DNA of 64,000 nt from contig BGZK01000731.1 in the NCBI GenBank assembly GCA_005406025.1, positions 152,001 through 216,000 of the forward strand. Direction: 5' to 3'. Position 1 is the stretch's first letter, and the number at the start of each line of letters is the position of its first letter. The notes below the pieces were generated by a model. That model worked only from the letters and a program-made list of their open reading frames with translations, had not been told where the DNA came from and ran no database searches. Shown in pieces: positions 46,626 through 59,274 of this stretch. A program made the position numbers and the translations under genes. Source of the DNA: Eumeta japonica. Its lineage: Eukaryota; Arthropoda; Insecta; Lepidoptera; Psychidae.

Positions 46626-48445
46626 GGAAACAAGTGTCTGTAAACGAGTAATCTAGGTTAATTCATACAGAACCATGAATATTATACTTTAAAACTAAAA
46701 GTAAAATTCAAATTAATTAAAAATTATTTTTTAACTTGAATCAAAATAGACGATAAAGAATAAACATTCCATTTACGGTAATAATTCCAAGTGGTCAGTT
46801 AGAATATTACTAGAGGATGACCCTATCGATTCTTTATAGAGGACTTTAATGTTGTTTCTACGGATAAGCCTCACTAGGGTCCTGTGTAACACTTGTCACT
46901 TCTATAATCCAACACACATGGTAGTAAGTAAAATAAATAACCACTGCTTAATAACTTCTTATTTATTCAGAAAATATCACAACATTCTTCTAAGTCCAAA
47001 TCGTATACATTTTGGCATAATTAAATCATTTCCAGTAGAAATTATTGCGACTGAAAATTGACAACGTTGTCTATATGATGAGGATACCAATTCCAACACG
47101 GTAACGTAATTTATAATTTAATACATATCATTCCCGAATCGAGTTCACAACGACTTGGCTTATTCAATTTTATTATGTTAGCATATTGAGGCAGACGTTT
47201 TTCTAATTCGTGTGCAGAACCAAAATTTCTTGTACCTTAACTGTGAAATAAAACATCCGATTGAACCAACATGTTGGAGATGTCTTAACAAAATCCTGAA
47301 TAACATGTGTGATTCCCATCACGTGTGTTTAGGCCGGGCAGCGAGGGGATAACGCCCTAGTCTAGAGTTGACACACAGCATAAGTACAACATTCACAATA
47401 GATTCATAACAATATTTCAACGAAACCATATTATTTCACACTTTTATACTGAAAATATAAAATACGACTATTGCGCCGGGTACAGATTGTTTTTTTTCAT
47501 ATTATTAGATTAAAGTCAGAATCTTTGTCGTCTCTATATAATTTGCAATTGGGATAAAATTCGACTATAAACTGTGGTCGAATTTTTCGCGTTAATTCAG
47601 CTATCGTAATTCGACATTTTGCGCTTACAAGAGGTATTCTAACGCAATCCCTGTACAGTACTGTCGAAGCTGACCGCGCAAGTTAATGAAGACTTGACAC
47701 CTAAATTCAAAACGGCTTACTTGTTTGCCGGAGCTCCCGCCGGGTCAGATCATATCTCCTCCAGGATACACAACAGGGAGGGACTATCTAAATTGATTCA
47801 CAAATTCTCATCGAATCGCTGACGAAGTAGCGAAATACGGAGACAAAGTGATCGTTTGTTTGCATTAAATGTTTACATTGATCATTTTATTTGAAAAGTT
47901 ATGTTTATAAATTTAATCTTTCCTTTGCGGGATCGGAGACAATCTTTTTTGTAACTGTCTGCCGTAAGTGAAATATGCAAATGTCTTCTACGCGTACAAC
48001 GCTAATGGAATAATATAACAAAGCGTGAAAAAACGCTCAAACCGATCTTGATTCCTGGTTTCAACATTCGCTGCTAACATCAGGTTTCATAATAATCAAT
48101 GTTATCCAATATCGAAACACAGGCTCTGTTTCCACTTTTTCCTTTCATGCAACACGTCCACACTTATTTGACACTGTTAAACATAAATTCTTTACTTTTT
48201 CTTCACAATATTTCAATCACTTATCTAAATCATGACATGAAAACATGTGCGGTTTAATGAGTTTTTTTATCTGCATTAAAAGTCACATCTATGCTGCTTT
48301 TGATACTTATTGTAATTGTTGGAATTTCCGTGAAAAATTTTAACTATATTAACATATTTATATAGATATCTAGTATAGGTGCATTTTTCTGCCTTTATTT
48401 TTGTTAAAGTATATCCTTTTCTTATTAGCGCTTACATATTATCCT

Positions 48446-48462
48446 ATATATATATATATATT
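48446..48462 (+). repeat. (TA)n microsatellite
   Basis: An uninterrupted run of about 17 bases. Confidence 0.8.
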
Positions 48463-48627
48463 AATTCATAATAGTTTTTTTTTAATATTTGACTTAATTT
48501 CCGATTGACATTGATGTTTAAAAAATTCTATGAATCTAAAGTACTTATACTTTTCTTTGCATTAACTTACTGATAATTCAAAGTTCATATCATTACATAA
48601 ATAACAAAATAATGTCCCTATTTAAAA

Positions 48628-48651
48628 ATAAAAGTATTCTTATACTTTTAT
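48628..48651 (+). repeat. Hairpin, 10 bp arms, 4-base loop
   Basis: ataaaagtat pairs perfectly with atacttttat across the loop tctt. Confidence 0.85.
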
Positions 48652-49438
48652 ATAAGGACACAATTTTAAATTATTATTTTTGTCCATTTCGATTATTTAA
48701 ATTATTCCAGACTATGATGAATGTTGTTTGCTTAGGTCGGATATGTCATATTTACCTGTTTGTTTTATAATTAATTTATTACCTTGTTTACGCTCGAGAA
48801 ATATTCTATACTACTTGCAGGGGAATATGTACACTGGTATTCGAGCGCTGATCTCTTATTTCCTTTCGGCCAACAGCGCGTTTACAAACAAAAGGTCAAA
48901 AGTGTTTTAATTTTTAATAACTAAAGGGTTCAGCGGTGGATTTTTGTATTGCAATATGACTAAGTATACACTTTCTTAGTTTTCATTTTAAGCTCAATCT
49001 TCGAAGCTTTAAAAGAAATCTGGTAACAATATTTAAGATGCGTAAATAAATTAAGAGTTAATACTTTCATCTGTGAATAATGCTTTGGGCACTGGTAGGA
49101 AAACACGCTTCAGACAATATTATACTTAATTTATATATGAAGTGTTAGTTAGGTAAGGCATTGATTCCAAACTTATTAAGTGGTTAGCAAATATCCGCCT
49201 ACCGAGGCGTATAAATATTGCTTACTTCCTCATTACACTCTATACAACAAGTATCGACAACAAGTGATATTTACAAGTGATATCGAAACCTGTTAGAGTT
49301 TTTCTCTATGTCAAAAAAAAAAATTACTTTCCAAAGATATGATCACCTATTTTGATGTTTTACATGAATTCGACTATTGAAGTTATAATTTAAATGACCT
49401 CCGTGTCTACGGACCTCCTAATTAAAAAATACCATACC

Positions 49439-49476
49439 TAATTATGTTCGGCGGTAAGACTTGCCGAACATAATTA
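49439..49476 (+). repeat. Hairpin, 14 bp perfect arms
   Basis: taattatgttcggc pairs with gccgaacataatta across a 10-base loop. Confidence 0.88.
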
Positions 49477-49589
49477 TATTACCTTTATTCCATGATCAAC
49501 TTTATCCCGCCGCTTTGCCCATGTAAATGTATAATTAATCATTTCTTGTTTTATATCCACTGATTGCGCTATGGTCAAATATGATCCTG

Positions 49590-49690
49590 ATATGGTTCCA
49601 CTTTGAATCTTAATCTCGGTTCAGTTCAGATATATCTCAATCTCAATTACTATCTCAGTGCAGCTCTCTATACTGATTCTACATCTTAAT
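49590..49690 (+). repeat. Degenerate GATTCC-type fragment, copy 4
   Basis: 'ggttccactttgaatcttaa', 'tctcaatctcaatta' and 'ctctatactgattcta' continue the same 6/12-base rhythm as at 3.4 and 38.1 kb, with more decay. Confidence 0.4.
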
Positions 49691-50457
49691 TTTTCTTTAA
49701 ATTAGATAAAAGTCTCAAATTATTATTAGATAACATTTATTTACCTCATTACATTTGCTATAGATTTAATAATATTAAAAGCAAGTTCTTTAGTGTTAGG
49801 CTTTTATTAGGCAACTAATTACTTCTCTACAAGAAAATATTTTTAATATATCCGGACGATAAATTAATATTTTTTCCCATAAATAAAAAAGGCCTGCCTT
49901 ATCGGGCCCTAATAATTCTTTCTTGACATTGAAGAAGGTTAAAATTTTGTGAAGCACAGTTTTACCTTGTGAAGGAAAAAAATCTTCGAAAGCCGTTATG
50001 GAATAAGTTAAATGAAGGTTAAACAGCCACATTGGTGATTTTACTACATAGAGGCGTAACAGAACTACAACCGCCGTATATTGCATTTCTTAAATTTCAT
50101 ATTACTAAGGAACTTGTAGCGTGTGAAAACGAAAAGAAAAGCTTAATAGATTCAACACTTAGGAACACAGGACAGACACATATTTGTAATACAAAATTTA
50201 ATAGGTATCGTAAAACATCTCAAATACCCCCACAGCAATACAGCAATCGATTCATCTACGCGATTGACGGAACTATGTGGTTATTCTTCAATGATGATAA
50301 TTTATGTAATTTTTAATCTATTGGAGTCTAAATAGGTGTTCACGCTGACCCAGTGCATATTAGAAATGAAATTGTCAAATACAAAAATTAACACCTAATT
50401 TCACCAGTGTCGAATGTCGATGTCACTCGCACTCTGAGTACAGACTTGATTACGTAT

Positions 50458-50515
50458 GTAGATCATTAACATTTGTCATTCATCATGACAAATCATCATG
50501 TAGATCATTAACATT
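50458..50515 (+). repeat. Hairpin flanked by 16-bp direct repeats
   Basis: The word gtagatcattaacatt occurs at 50458-50473 and again at 50500-50515. Between them atttgtcat (50471-50479) pairs with atgacaaat (50485-50493) across a 5-base loop. Confidence 0.85.
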
Positions 50516-51584
50516 AACGTATGTAACATTTCTAGGCCTCAAAAAACTGCGTCGATTGTCGTCTTGAACATTGAAACCAAACAACGCGTTCCAAAATATG
50601 GTATTTTAAAAATTTCAAAAAAAAGGTTTTTCAACATAACTTTGAAATTTTGAGACTTATCAATTTTATTCTTTCTACACCACTTTCAGTACATAAAAAA
50701 TTGCATCAAAGGACGTTTAAAAAATTAAAATCGGTCAATTTGTTTGTAAGATATCATTGTTGCAAAGTTCAAAATAAAAAATTTAAAAAACGGTTGATCC
50801 TGCACACTAACTCTAAAGCTTTCCGCCATCTACACTCAAAGCGCCTTAGAATAAGTTGAAATTTACATTAACAGTTTTCGATCTCTTTTTTGTCAGATCA
50901 TTTTCAAATTTTGTTAAATAAGTTTTTAAGATAACTTTCGCCTAAGTGACCTAAAAAAAACGACATTAAATGCCATAAAACAACTTAAAATTGAACAATT
51001 TGTGTAAAAAATCACTTTATTTAATGTATACTAGATTTTTGAGTTCGAAAAGCTCAAAATAACATATAAACCGCATTTTTTGAACTTGAAGAGCTCAACG
51101 ACATCACAGAAAACTACGTTACATTAACTGTGCTGTTAAAATTAGCGAGAAGTTGCAGGGATGGTCTTTAGCGTCAACAGTTTTCCAATTTTTTCAATAG
51201 ATATCCGAATTTCTGGAAATCTTCAATTTTTATAACGGGAAGTTAAAATGTTTTCTCGCAAACTGGTCTACATTACACTCTGACGTGTATAAACGCAATT
51301 TATTTATGGATTTTTATGGATATAGTAGAAGTTTTTGATTTTTCCCTACTATTTTTACTATGTAAAATAGCTTTTCGCCTTATTTCGTTAGTTTACTGGA
51401 ATCGTGAAATTTGGATAGTATGTTTACGAATATTGAAATATGCAGCAAAAATTACCATACTTTTTGTTTGCCTCGATTTACGACCTTCATTTTTTACAGT
51501 TCCGAAAACCGTAAACATATGTGTTTATTATTAACTTTAACACGTTATTTTCATACATTCCTAAAAAAAAGGGTCATGATAAAT

Positions 51585-51640
51585 AGACGGACAACGAAGT
51601 AGTCGTATAAAGTTTCCTTTGACGCACGGAACCCTAAAAC
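51585..51640 (+). repeat. 'gacggac...ggaaccctaaaa' lepidopteran repeat tail, copy 2
   Basis: 'tagacggacaacgaagtagt', 'cgtataaagtttcctttg' and 'cacggaaccctaaaac' follow the same order as the copy at 13.5 kb. The left boundary of the parent repeat is not visible. Confidence 0.55.
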
Positions 51641-51779
51641 TAAGCACAAATAAGTAGTTTTTTAAAAAGATCCTAATATTTTTCGCTAGGGGACCAAAAC
51701 GATAAACACATAACCTTAGCTGCATTATGTGATACAAAAAACGAATAGCGTGTTTTATTACACGAATTATCCCAACTCA

Positions 51780-53260
51780 ATTTAGGACAATTACAAGAAA
51801 AAATTGAAATTTACTAAACATTTGCCAGCGAATTGTTTACAATTGACCATTGTTTTGCAAAACAAAATATGAATAAAAGTATAAATCAATGTGTGGTAAT
51901 ACGAAAAATAATACAATACGAGTATTATCAGAAAACATGTGAAGAAACCCACAATTATGAGTTGTAATTTTAAAATCACCATGTATTGTTCCTTCATGTA
52001 ATTACAATACCTCAATCGTATTGTAATTTTCCCGAACTATTAGAAAATTTCTAATGAAAACGTAGATTTACAAAATCAGTTTTGTAATTGGATTTACAAT
52101 ACATTTTTTTTGAAATTACTAAAAAATATTGGAATTCAATTACTATGAAATTTTTGAAAGATTGTAAATATTTATATTATTTTTAGAACGCAAATTTAAA
52201 AATTACACTATGTTTTGTAATTGCACTAAAAAATTATATTTCTCTGAGACCTCTAATACTTTTCTCAAACTGTTGGTTAATCGCTAAAAGAAGAGTTTAA
52301 AAAATTTCGAAGAAAGTTTGTAATTTAATTTACAATACTTTTTAATTAAAACGCCGAAGCAATGTTGTAACTAAAATTACTATTGAATTATTGAAAATTT
52401 ACAAATGTTTTTATTATTTTTATAACACAGATTTTAAGAGTACACAGTGCATTGTAATTCCACAAATAAAATATCTATTTCTTTTAAACGTATTGTAATT
52501 TTTCTAAACCTTTAGATAATTTCCAATAAAAATGTTTTGAAATTTACACAAACTTTTCGAAATTTGATTTATAATACTTTTATTGTACAATTACAAAATA
52601 AAGCAGAATTTAAATTACTATTGAGACATTAAAATTTACAAATATTTTTATCATTTTTATAATGTAGACTTAAAAATTACATGATATGTGCTATTTCCAC
52701 CAAAAATATTTATTTATTTTATCGTAATTATACTTTTCTAAATCGTTAATTGTTTAATTTTCAAATAGAAAGTTCAAAAGTTTACAAAAACAGTTTGAAG
52801 TAGTTTTAACAAAGCTTTTTTGTCGAATTTCTAAAAAATTTGAAAATTAATACACTATGAAATCGTTGAATTTTTCTTAAATATTTTCATCATTTGTATA
52901 ACGTAGATTTGAAAATCATATGGTGTATTAAAATTTCACGGAAAATTTTAGTTTCTCTTAGACGTATTGCAATTTTCCCGAACCATTTGTTAATGCTTAG
53001 TAAAAATACTTAAAATGTGTATTGCACATAAAAATTGCAATTTTATGAAACTTAGACCAAATGAATTGCATAGATAAATTAGAACACATCATACTTAAAT
53101 TACTAAATATTTTCAGGAGAATGTTTTTTTTAAAGTACAATACTTGTATTGCAATATTACCAAGCGAATCGGCGGTAAATGTTCAGAAAATTACATTTTT
53201 TTTGTAAATTTCCTTAACCTTGTTGAAATAGATCGTGTATTAAATTTACAAAACCGTATT
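51780..53260 (+). repeat. AT-rich tandem satellite, about six units of about 237 bp
   Basis: Two anchor words recur in step. Anchor A, (t)tgtaattttyccgaacyatt, is found at 52021, 52252, 52493, 52724, 52966 and, weakly, 53200. Anchor B, aaatttacaaatattttta followed by tcatttttataacgtagatt, is found at 52163, 52399, 52636, 52875 and, weakly, 53103. Intervals are 231-242 bases. Units have diverged to roughly 65-80 percent identity by eye. Within a unit 'ttgtaat' and 'attacaa' occur in opposite orientations, giving potential hairpins. There is no coding frame. Confidence 0.8.
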
Positions 53261-53791
53261 TCATTATTACTCTTTCGTTGTGCGTTAAAACTTCTTTTAT
53301 TTATTTATTAAAATTGCTACAGAAATTTTAACCGTCAAAGTACTGTAGATATACTAACTCATTCTAAGTAAGAACACTACGATAGGTAATAATCATTGGC
53401 CGCTATGAACCTTGAGTCGCAGTGACTTTCAACGGTAACAGGTAGTAAACTTCATCAAAAATGCTACACTAATTATTATAGTATAAAACATGCTTTCTTG
53501 AAATATTTTACGGAATACATGATAATCGAATCGAATACGTAAGAAATAATAAGTAAGTCACGTATTGCCACTTCATATGGTAAAATCTTCCATCAGACAC
53601 TTTGAAACTTAAAAAAATGGTAATTGTATTTAGGTCATAGTTTAAAATATGAGTTTATTTTTATGTTACTTTGACAACTATTTAGAAATGTTTCCTCAGC
53701 AGTAAGGCGGTATTGAAGGTTCCATCATGTCGTTAGACGTCATGAAAAGATCCATTGAGTGCGCGAGCCCGAAGGACGTACAAGCTAATGT
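53261..53791. other. No recognised feature
   Basis: AT-rich sequence between the satellite and the double hairpin; no frame or repeat hallmark is seen. Confidence 0.5.
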
Positions 53792-53876
53792 CAGTGAGGC
53801 AGTTGGCTAAAGCCAACTGCCTCACTGGCATATGTATCAAAATAGATGCAGTAAACTGCATCTATTTTGATACATA
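53792..53876 (+). repeat. Twin perfect hairpins, 17 and 22 bp arms, 2-base loops
   Basis: Hairpin 1 (53792-53827): cagtgaggcagttggct, loop aa, then its exact complement. Three bases (gca) follow. Hairpin 2 (53831-53876): tatgtatcaaaatagatgca plus gt, loop aa, then its exact complement. Both are free of mismatches. Confidence 0.95.
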
Positions 53877-55657
53877 TTCATACATTTTGTTTTCTCGCGG
53901 TTGAAAAAAAACTTGTAAAGAACTGTACAATTGTCTTAAATGATAATAAAAAAAATGTCACTTAACAGGAACCGCAACAAAAATGTATTTCTTCTGTGTG
54001 TTTACGATTATACGCACGTACGCACACTCACGCACACATACACAAACACACACAGACACACACACACACAAGTGTACATCAGAAGCTTATATATTAACAT
54101 CAAGAGTGGTGACCGCGCGAAAACTGTAATAATTTATTTATGATGTGTTCCATACTGGTGGGGTAATAACTGATGTTGATGTCCGCCTCCGAGAGTTAAC
54201 CGACACGTATAATTTCAAACGCCCGAGGAAAGTACGGAGTTTGAATGTCAGTGCTCTACCACTCGGCAAAACGAGTCGTCACAGCAATTACTGCGCGCGA
54301 ATCATAATACGAGTATTTTTAATAATGCTCACTTCAAAGAGCCTTGCATACATCCGCCGGAAAACAATGGTCGTCTGCTTGAATTGTTAACGCGACAATG
54401 ACTTGATTGAAAAACACGGAAGGCCCTTCTCCACTCAACTACCGCTGACGTTACATTTGACCGCCGATCGGGCTACAATCGGTAAAAATCATCCGATATA
54501 ATCAAGTTGTAACATTCTGCTTGTATTTTGAGTAAACTAGTGATTAGTGATGATAGAGCTAAGGCAGCTTAATTTAAATCGTAATCAGGAATATCAGAAG
54601 TACTACTTCAAATGGTTTCATGGAGATCATCAGCTGCTAAGCTTTGTCAGTGATTCACCGAACACTGTATTGGGTAATCAATTGTGAATACCAAAAGTTA
54701 TGCATAAATTTATTGATAGTCTTATTTCCTTATTCATAATTTTACGGAATTTGAAAGACTAGTCAGAGGATCTCGAAGATGTGGAAAACTAATGTAGAAG
54801 CGACGCAGACAAAGGAAATATAGACCGTTATGACGATCAATAAATATTTTATTATAATATTAATTCATTAATATCTTCATTTTATATTACTGTAAATATT
54901 AATGAATTGTTTTTCCATTTAAATTTATTAGGAAGATATTTTTTTCATTATTAATTTCATAATAAATATAAAAAAAAATCATTAAAAGTTTTAATTTAAA
55001 ATTAAAACCGTAAATTTTAATTCAATTTTAAGAAACTAAAGCTCTAAAGCCGTTCTTCAATTATTTATGATTCATTATTTTTTCACACTTCATACTTCAA
55101 AATTAATTACTTGTATACAATTAAAAATAAATTAAATAGTCATCAATAATATCTAATATTAATAAAATTTTCTCTCACAATCACGATTAGATTAATCCTA
55201 CATTAAATTAGAATACATTACTTACAATAAACTTAACAGTCTCACACGCGTATATTATCCTCGCGTTCCCACTTATGGCTGACCCTTGACTACGACGTAA
55301 GTTAAATTATAATCATAATTTATTAAACTATAAAAGTGTCATGAGAAAGTTTCCACCATACGAAGTGGCTGGCAATAGACGACGTGATTTATAATACTAC
55401 GAGTGGTAAGCCAAAAAAAAAGCAAGATACTCAAAAATTATGATATTTGTTGTTTGTTAGTAATATCTATCTTTTATCTAAATATGTATACACTTTTCCA
55501 TACGTTGAAAGTACTACAAAATATAATAAATTTATGTGCAATCAATCTACTTATAAAAATATCTATGACCACTCATTTTTCAAATACCTGTTTCGAAATA
55601 ATGGGCAGTCATCGGATCTTCCTTGCTCTCAAATTTCTTGCCTTTAGTTTTTTTTTT
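53877..55657. other. Gene-free AT-rich DNA with a (CA)n run and a loose hairpin
   Basis: A CA-rich microsatellite lies at 54022-54071. A 12 bp inverted pair (aattcattaata at 54862 and tattaatgaatt near 54897) lies in a 600-base, strongly AT-rich stretch. Short frames at 53940-54390 and 55403-55684 have no recognisable content. Confidence 0.5.
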
Positions 55658-56290
55658 TTAGAGAAACAAATAAAAATCGTATAGTGCTAAGGGTATATAG
55701 TGAATGAGGCAGGATAGACACATTTTTTGAATTAAAAAATCAAGTGTTCTAGCCAATGTGTGTAACGCGTCATTATCGTGGTACCAAAGAAGGTACCGAA
55801 TTCGTGATTTCGGTCGCTTGTTACACCGAGCTGATAATTTTGCTGGGGTACAAAGAGTAATATACCACAACTGTTTATTCAACCTCTGACACCAGAATAG
55901 CAATATGACCAGTCATACAAAAAAAAGGCGAACGTTTTTGATTAATTTTGTTGCTATTGGTTCATTTTCAAAAGCATGATCGACTGTTCGCTTCGTTTGA
56001 AGGTTGTAGATATACAGCCATATTTAGTCACCAATTAGTATATACTATGTGTTTTCTTTTCTCACGTCCGTCGAATTTCTTTATCGCAAGTCGACATTAA
56101 TCTACGGTAGTGAAATTTGGGGTCCACGGAGGACGGCTCCCTCATCGATCAGTTTTTGGGGCATCCATCTTGAACAACGCTTACGGAGAGAAATATGATC
56201 GTGAATAATGGTTTGTATCGCTACTGATCCAATACCCAGTTCTCGCTCGAGCTGTACACATGCAGTTCTTCGGTTTTCTCGGATCAATGA
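55658..56290 (-). pseudogene. Mariner-family transposase relic 1
   Basis: The minus strand begins with MIRENRRTACVQLERELGIG, then SVAIQTIIHDHISLRKRCSR and WMPQKLIDE. This is the mariner N-terminal helix-turn-helix ending (IREDRR...LGIS...ILHxxL...KxCxRWVP). A broken middle follows: LVTKYGCISTTFKRSEQSIM stands where (T)GDE(T/K)WV normally carries the first catalytic Asp. The C-terminal part is WYHDNDALHTLARTLDFLIQ, then LIHYIPLALYDFYLFL, with the second (HDN) and third (YDF) Asp kept, 32 residues between them instead of 34. Two or more stops or frameshifts make it dead. Mariners are cut-and-paste elements inserted at TA. Confidence 0.75.
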
Positions 56291-57912
56291 ACGTTTTCTT
56301 GAATGACTGCGGTCGAAGCCGACTTGACTTTACTTTATCTTCAAAACTTCCTCGTCCTCTTTTAAGCTCAGCATAACAATTAAAAATGGTAACCTGTAAA
56401 CAAACAGACTAACCAAAAATAGTAACCAAAAATTCAGAAACATTCTAGTGGCTTTAAACCTTTTGTAATCAATAGCTCACAAAATCCATCTTGTTTATTT
56501 TATCCAATTGTCCATCTCAACGCATTTACATTGTATTAACCAATAATTAATAAATTGATTAAATATTGAATATCCTGTAGGAAATATTAAAAATTTACAC
56601 TTAATATTATTATCACTTTAAGCAACGATTTAGGCATCTTTATTATCTCTTATATGTCAAAGCTACTGCGACTCAAGGCTTGAAGTAAATGAATGTTATT
56701 GTCTACTTTAGTGAAATTGCGTAGAAAAATGTTCTACGTTTATACTATTGCGTAACTCTGGCTTTTCTGACTCTTGAACTAGTATTACAACTATTAAATC
56801 ATATTATTTGTTTAAATATATCAAGTACTTTAGTAATTATATTGAATGGTAATAATGATATTATTACAAATTCAATACGTACTGTCACTAAGAAATCAAA
56901 TTACAAATATTTTTGTTTCTAATTGGTAATTGAAGTACACTTGATACGTCATCATTGATCCATGACGACATAATAAAGTTTTCTGATAAATGTATATGAC
57001 GAACGCAGTCAAATGCCTTGAACAAATCACAGAAAATACCAATCGCATCCCGTGAATCCTCCCAGGCAACAAAAATCTGCAGGATATACCTAACACCGGA
57101 TTCGGTTGCGATCCTTGAGCTATCCTTTGTAAATCCTAGCTATTGATGTATGTCAAATTACTGCTATAGGAATACCGAAATAGTTGATTTAAGATAAAGC
57201 TTTTAAAAAAAATTACTGACTGTTGTGATTAATATCGGTCTAAAGTTCGTAGTGCCAGATAGCCTACCGGATTTAAATAATTACTTTATTTATTTCATTA
57301 GATCTGGAAACACACCACGGTCAACGCAAACATCAAAAATCACTATTAAGCGCGGAGCAATGCAGTATATTATTCAATCAATTATTTTTACGGAAAGATC
57401 TTTTTAATGGCAGGGTTTTTTTTCATTTTTATGAACTTAAATGCTTTAAGAACGTCATAGTACTTAACATGCCTAAAATTCAATGGAACGATGCAGATTT
57501 TCAAACACATGACGTTTCATAGATTAGGCTTATTTCTTCGCTTCTATAGGGTTATGAACCCGGGAACGAAGGCTGCGTTCGTTGACCTCTCATATGGTTT
57601 TCGTAATTCCCCGTAATGCGGCCTCTCCCGACGGGTCGACGTCCTCGCAACTTTGACTTTGACTACTCGTATTCTGTTCTGATTTCCTTCCTCTTCAGGG
57701 CTGCTTGCAACACGTAAAGTAACATATTATATTTCATATCAGACGAGATGTATCATATTTTGGTCTAGGATAAACTAAGCGACTTAAGCATCGGTCTCAG
57801 AATAACAAAAACTAGTCTGTTAGCATTTAAGTAGTTAAAATACGCTATGCGATGGTTTAGGTCTTGATTAAATATGAATGGACTAAATAAGTGAGCCCAT
57901 TGAATTCCAAAA

Positions 57913-57958
57913 ATTGGGGCTCCACGTACACATAACCATGTGTACGTGGAGCTCCAAT
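57913..57958 (+). repeat. Hairpin, 21 bp arms, 4-base loop
   Basis: attggggctccacgtacaca plus t pairs with atgtgtacgtggagctccaa plus t across the loop aacc, with one mismatch. Confidence 0.92.
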
Positions 57959-58134
57959 ACAGTGTGCTCAATAAATGTTTTCTTTCGAGGACTTGCCTAT
58001 TTAAGTAAAACAAAATCGAAGCATCAGAAAAAAAATGATAGCCTCTTTCTATGGATTGACAGGTCATTATGCAACAATTTTTCAAATGTTAAAAAAACTC
58101 TGTGCAAATTGGTTCCCTAAGAATTGTTTGCCTT

Positions 58135-58480
58135 TTGTTTCGAAATGGATCGTGAAAAACGACCTCGCAGTAAGATTTTAATTCATTATGACAACGTTTC
58201 ACCAGATACTATTAGACAAACACCTAACAATTTGGAGATGTTAACTCGCTCACCCACCTTAAATTCCCGACCTCACACCATGACATTTTTATGTATTCTC
58301 TAAAATGATATAAAAACTTGAAGAAAGTGGTTTACGGACGCCGTGGAAACAGTTGCGCCATATGAAAAGGGTTGTCGAAACAACCCTATTCGAGTGCACA
58401 ACGTGTTTTTCTCAGTGATTCCATTGAATACAGCGATGTGTAATTTCAAAGGACACTGTATCGAAAAACAATAATAGTAA
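58135..58480 (+). pseudogene. Mariner-family transposase relic 2, C-terminal part
   Basis: The plus strand reads EMDREKRPRSKILIHYDNVS and PDTIRQTPNNLEML, with HYDN as the second catalytic motif. After a frameshift it gives HPP-stop-IPDLTP and HFYVFSKMI, then FKGHCIEKQ before the stop, where intact relatives end in GxYFEKQ. The third Asp is lost. Only the last third of the gene is present, and its orientation is opposite to relic 1, so it is a separate insertion from a different lineage. Confidence 0.65.
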
Positions 58481-59274
58481 AAATATCTTGCTAATATGTT
58501 TAGTTTTTATTTTGTAAGGACTCTCAGTTTTTCCCATGTATATAAAAAAATAAGGCGAATATTGAAATAGAGCACTTACCGTCAACAGCTTAAATACATA
58601 TTTAGCAATCCGAAGTATCTAATGGGTACAGCGGTCGCCGGTGCGAAAATCATTCTTTAGGATCGAGATGTTGCTGGATACGACGAACTGTTTGAATATG
58701 TAGTAGAGGTATTTTAGCCAAAAGTTTGCTTAGCGGATTTACTAAACTCATAAGATGACTGCAAGAGGGTTTGATTTTGATTTATTTCACTTTTGATTTC
58801 AAATTAAAATGTGGCATATCCAGTAACTAAACGAAAACGTTTGCTAAATTCACATTTCACATGGTTTCCATGATTTTCAATGTCATCGTGTCGTATAAGC
58901 TGTTTGCTGCTACTAAAACGGCAACCCTCCCAAAAAATATTTATTTGAGAGACCACCATCCGCAGCCCTTTGCACTTGCGTGTCTGTAACTTGAATTTAT
59001 TGACTCGCACCGACTCCAAGGGAAACACAAATTTATAGAAATAATAAATATATTGATATTTACAAACAAATATATTTATTCAGGGTGGCAATGATATATT
59101 TCGTTTTGGCCTCGAGTTTTTGCATACATGATTTAAAAATATTGAAAATATTGAAGTGCTTGTAAATAAATAATTTTCATCACTATTTGGTTCGCATATT
59201 TTAAATAATTTTATAGCAAATTTATTAAGTAGATTATATTTAATAATGGATTAGCTACAGACGCAGTTTAATTC

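Larger units (their letters stand above)
42123..51779. other. Gene-free DNA downstream of beat
   Basis: No exon or transposon protein is recognised. Items noted separately: hairpins at 44454-44530, 48628-48651, 49439-49476 and 50458-50515, a (TA)n run at 48446-48462, a GATTCC-type fragment at 49590-49690, and an unrecognised 102-codon minus frame at 46317-46625. The 50.5-51.6 kb part is a monotonous AT-rich repeat-like sequence ending in a 'ggaaccctaaaa' tail. Confidence 0.5.

Noticed and set aside
51780..53260. CRISPR-like array
   Set aside because: Long AT-rich repeats with no short conserved repeat/unique spacer structure, in a eukaryotic genome.
53792..53876. Possible microRNA precursor
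   Set aside because: Loops of two bases and fully paired arms do not suit Drosha/Dicer substrates; two units in tandem argue against it too.
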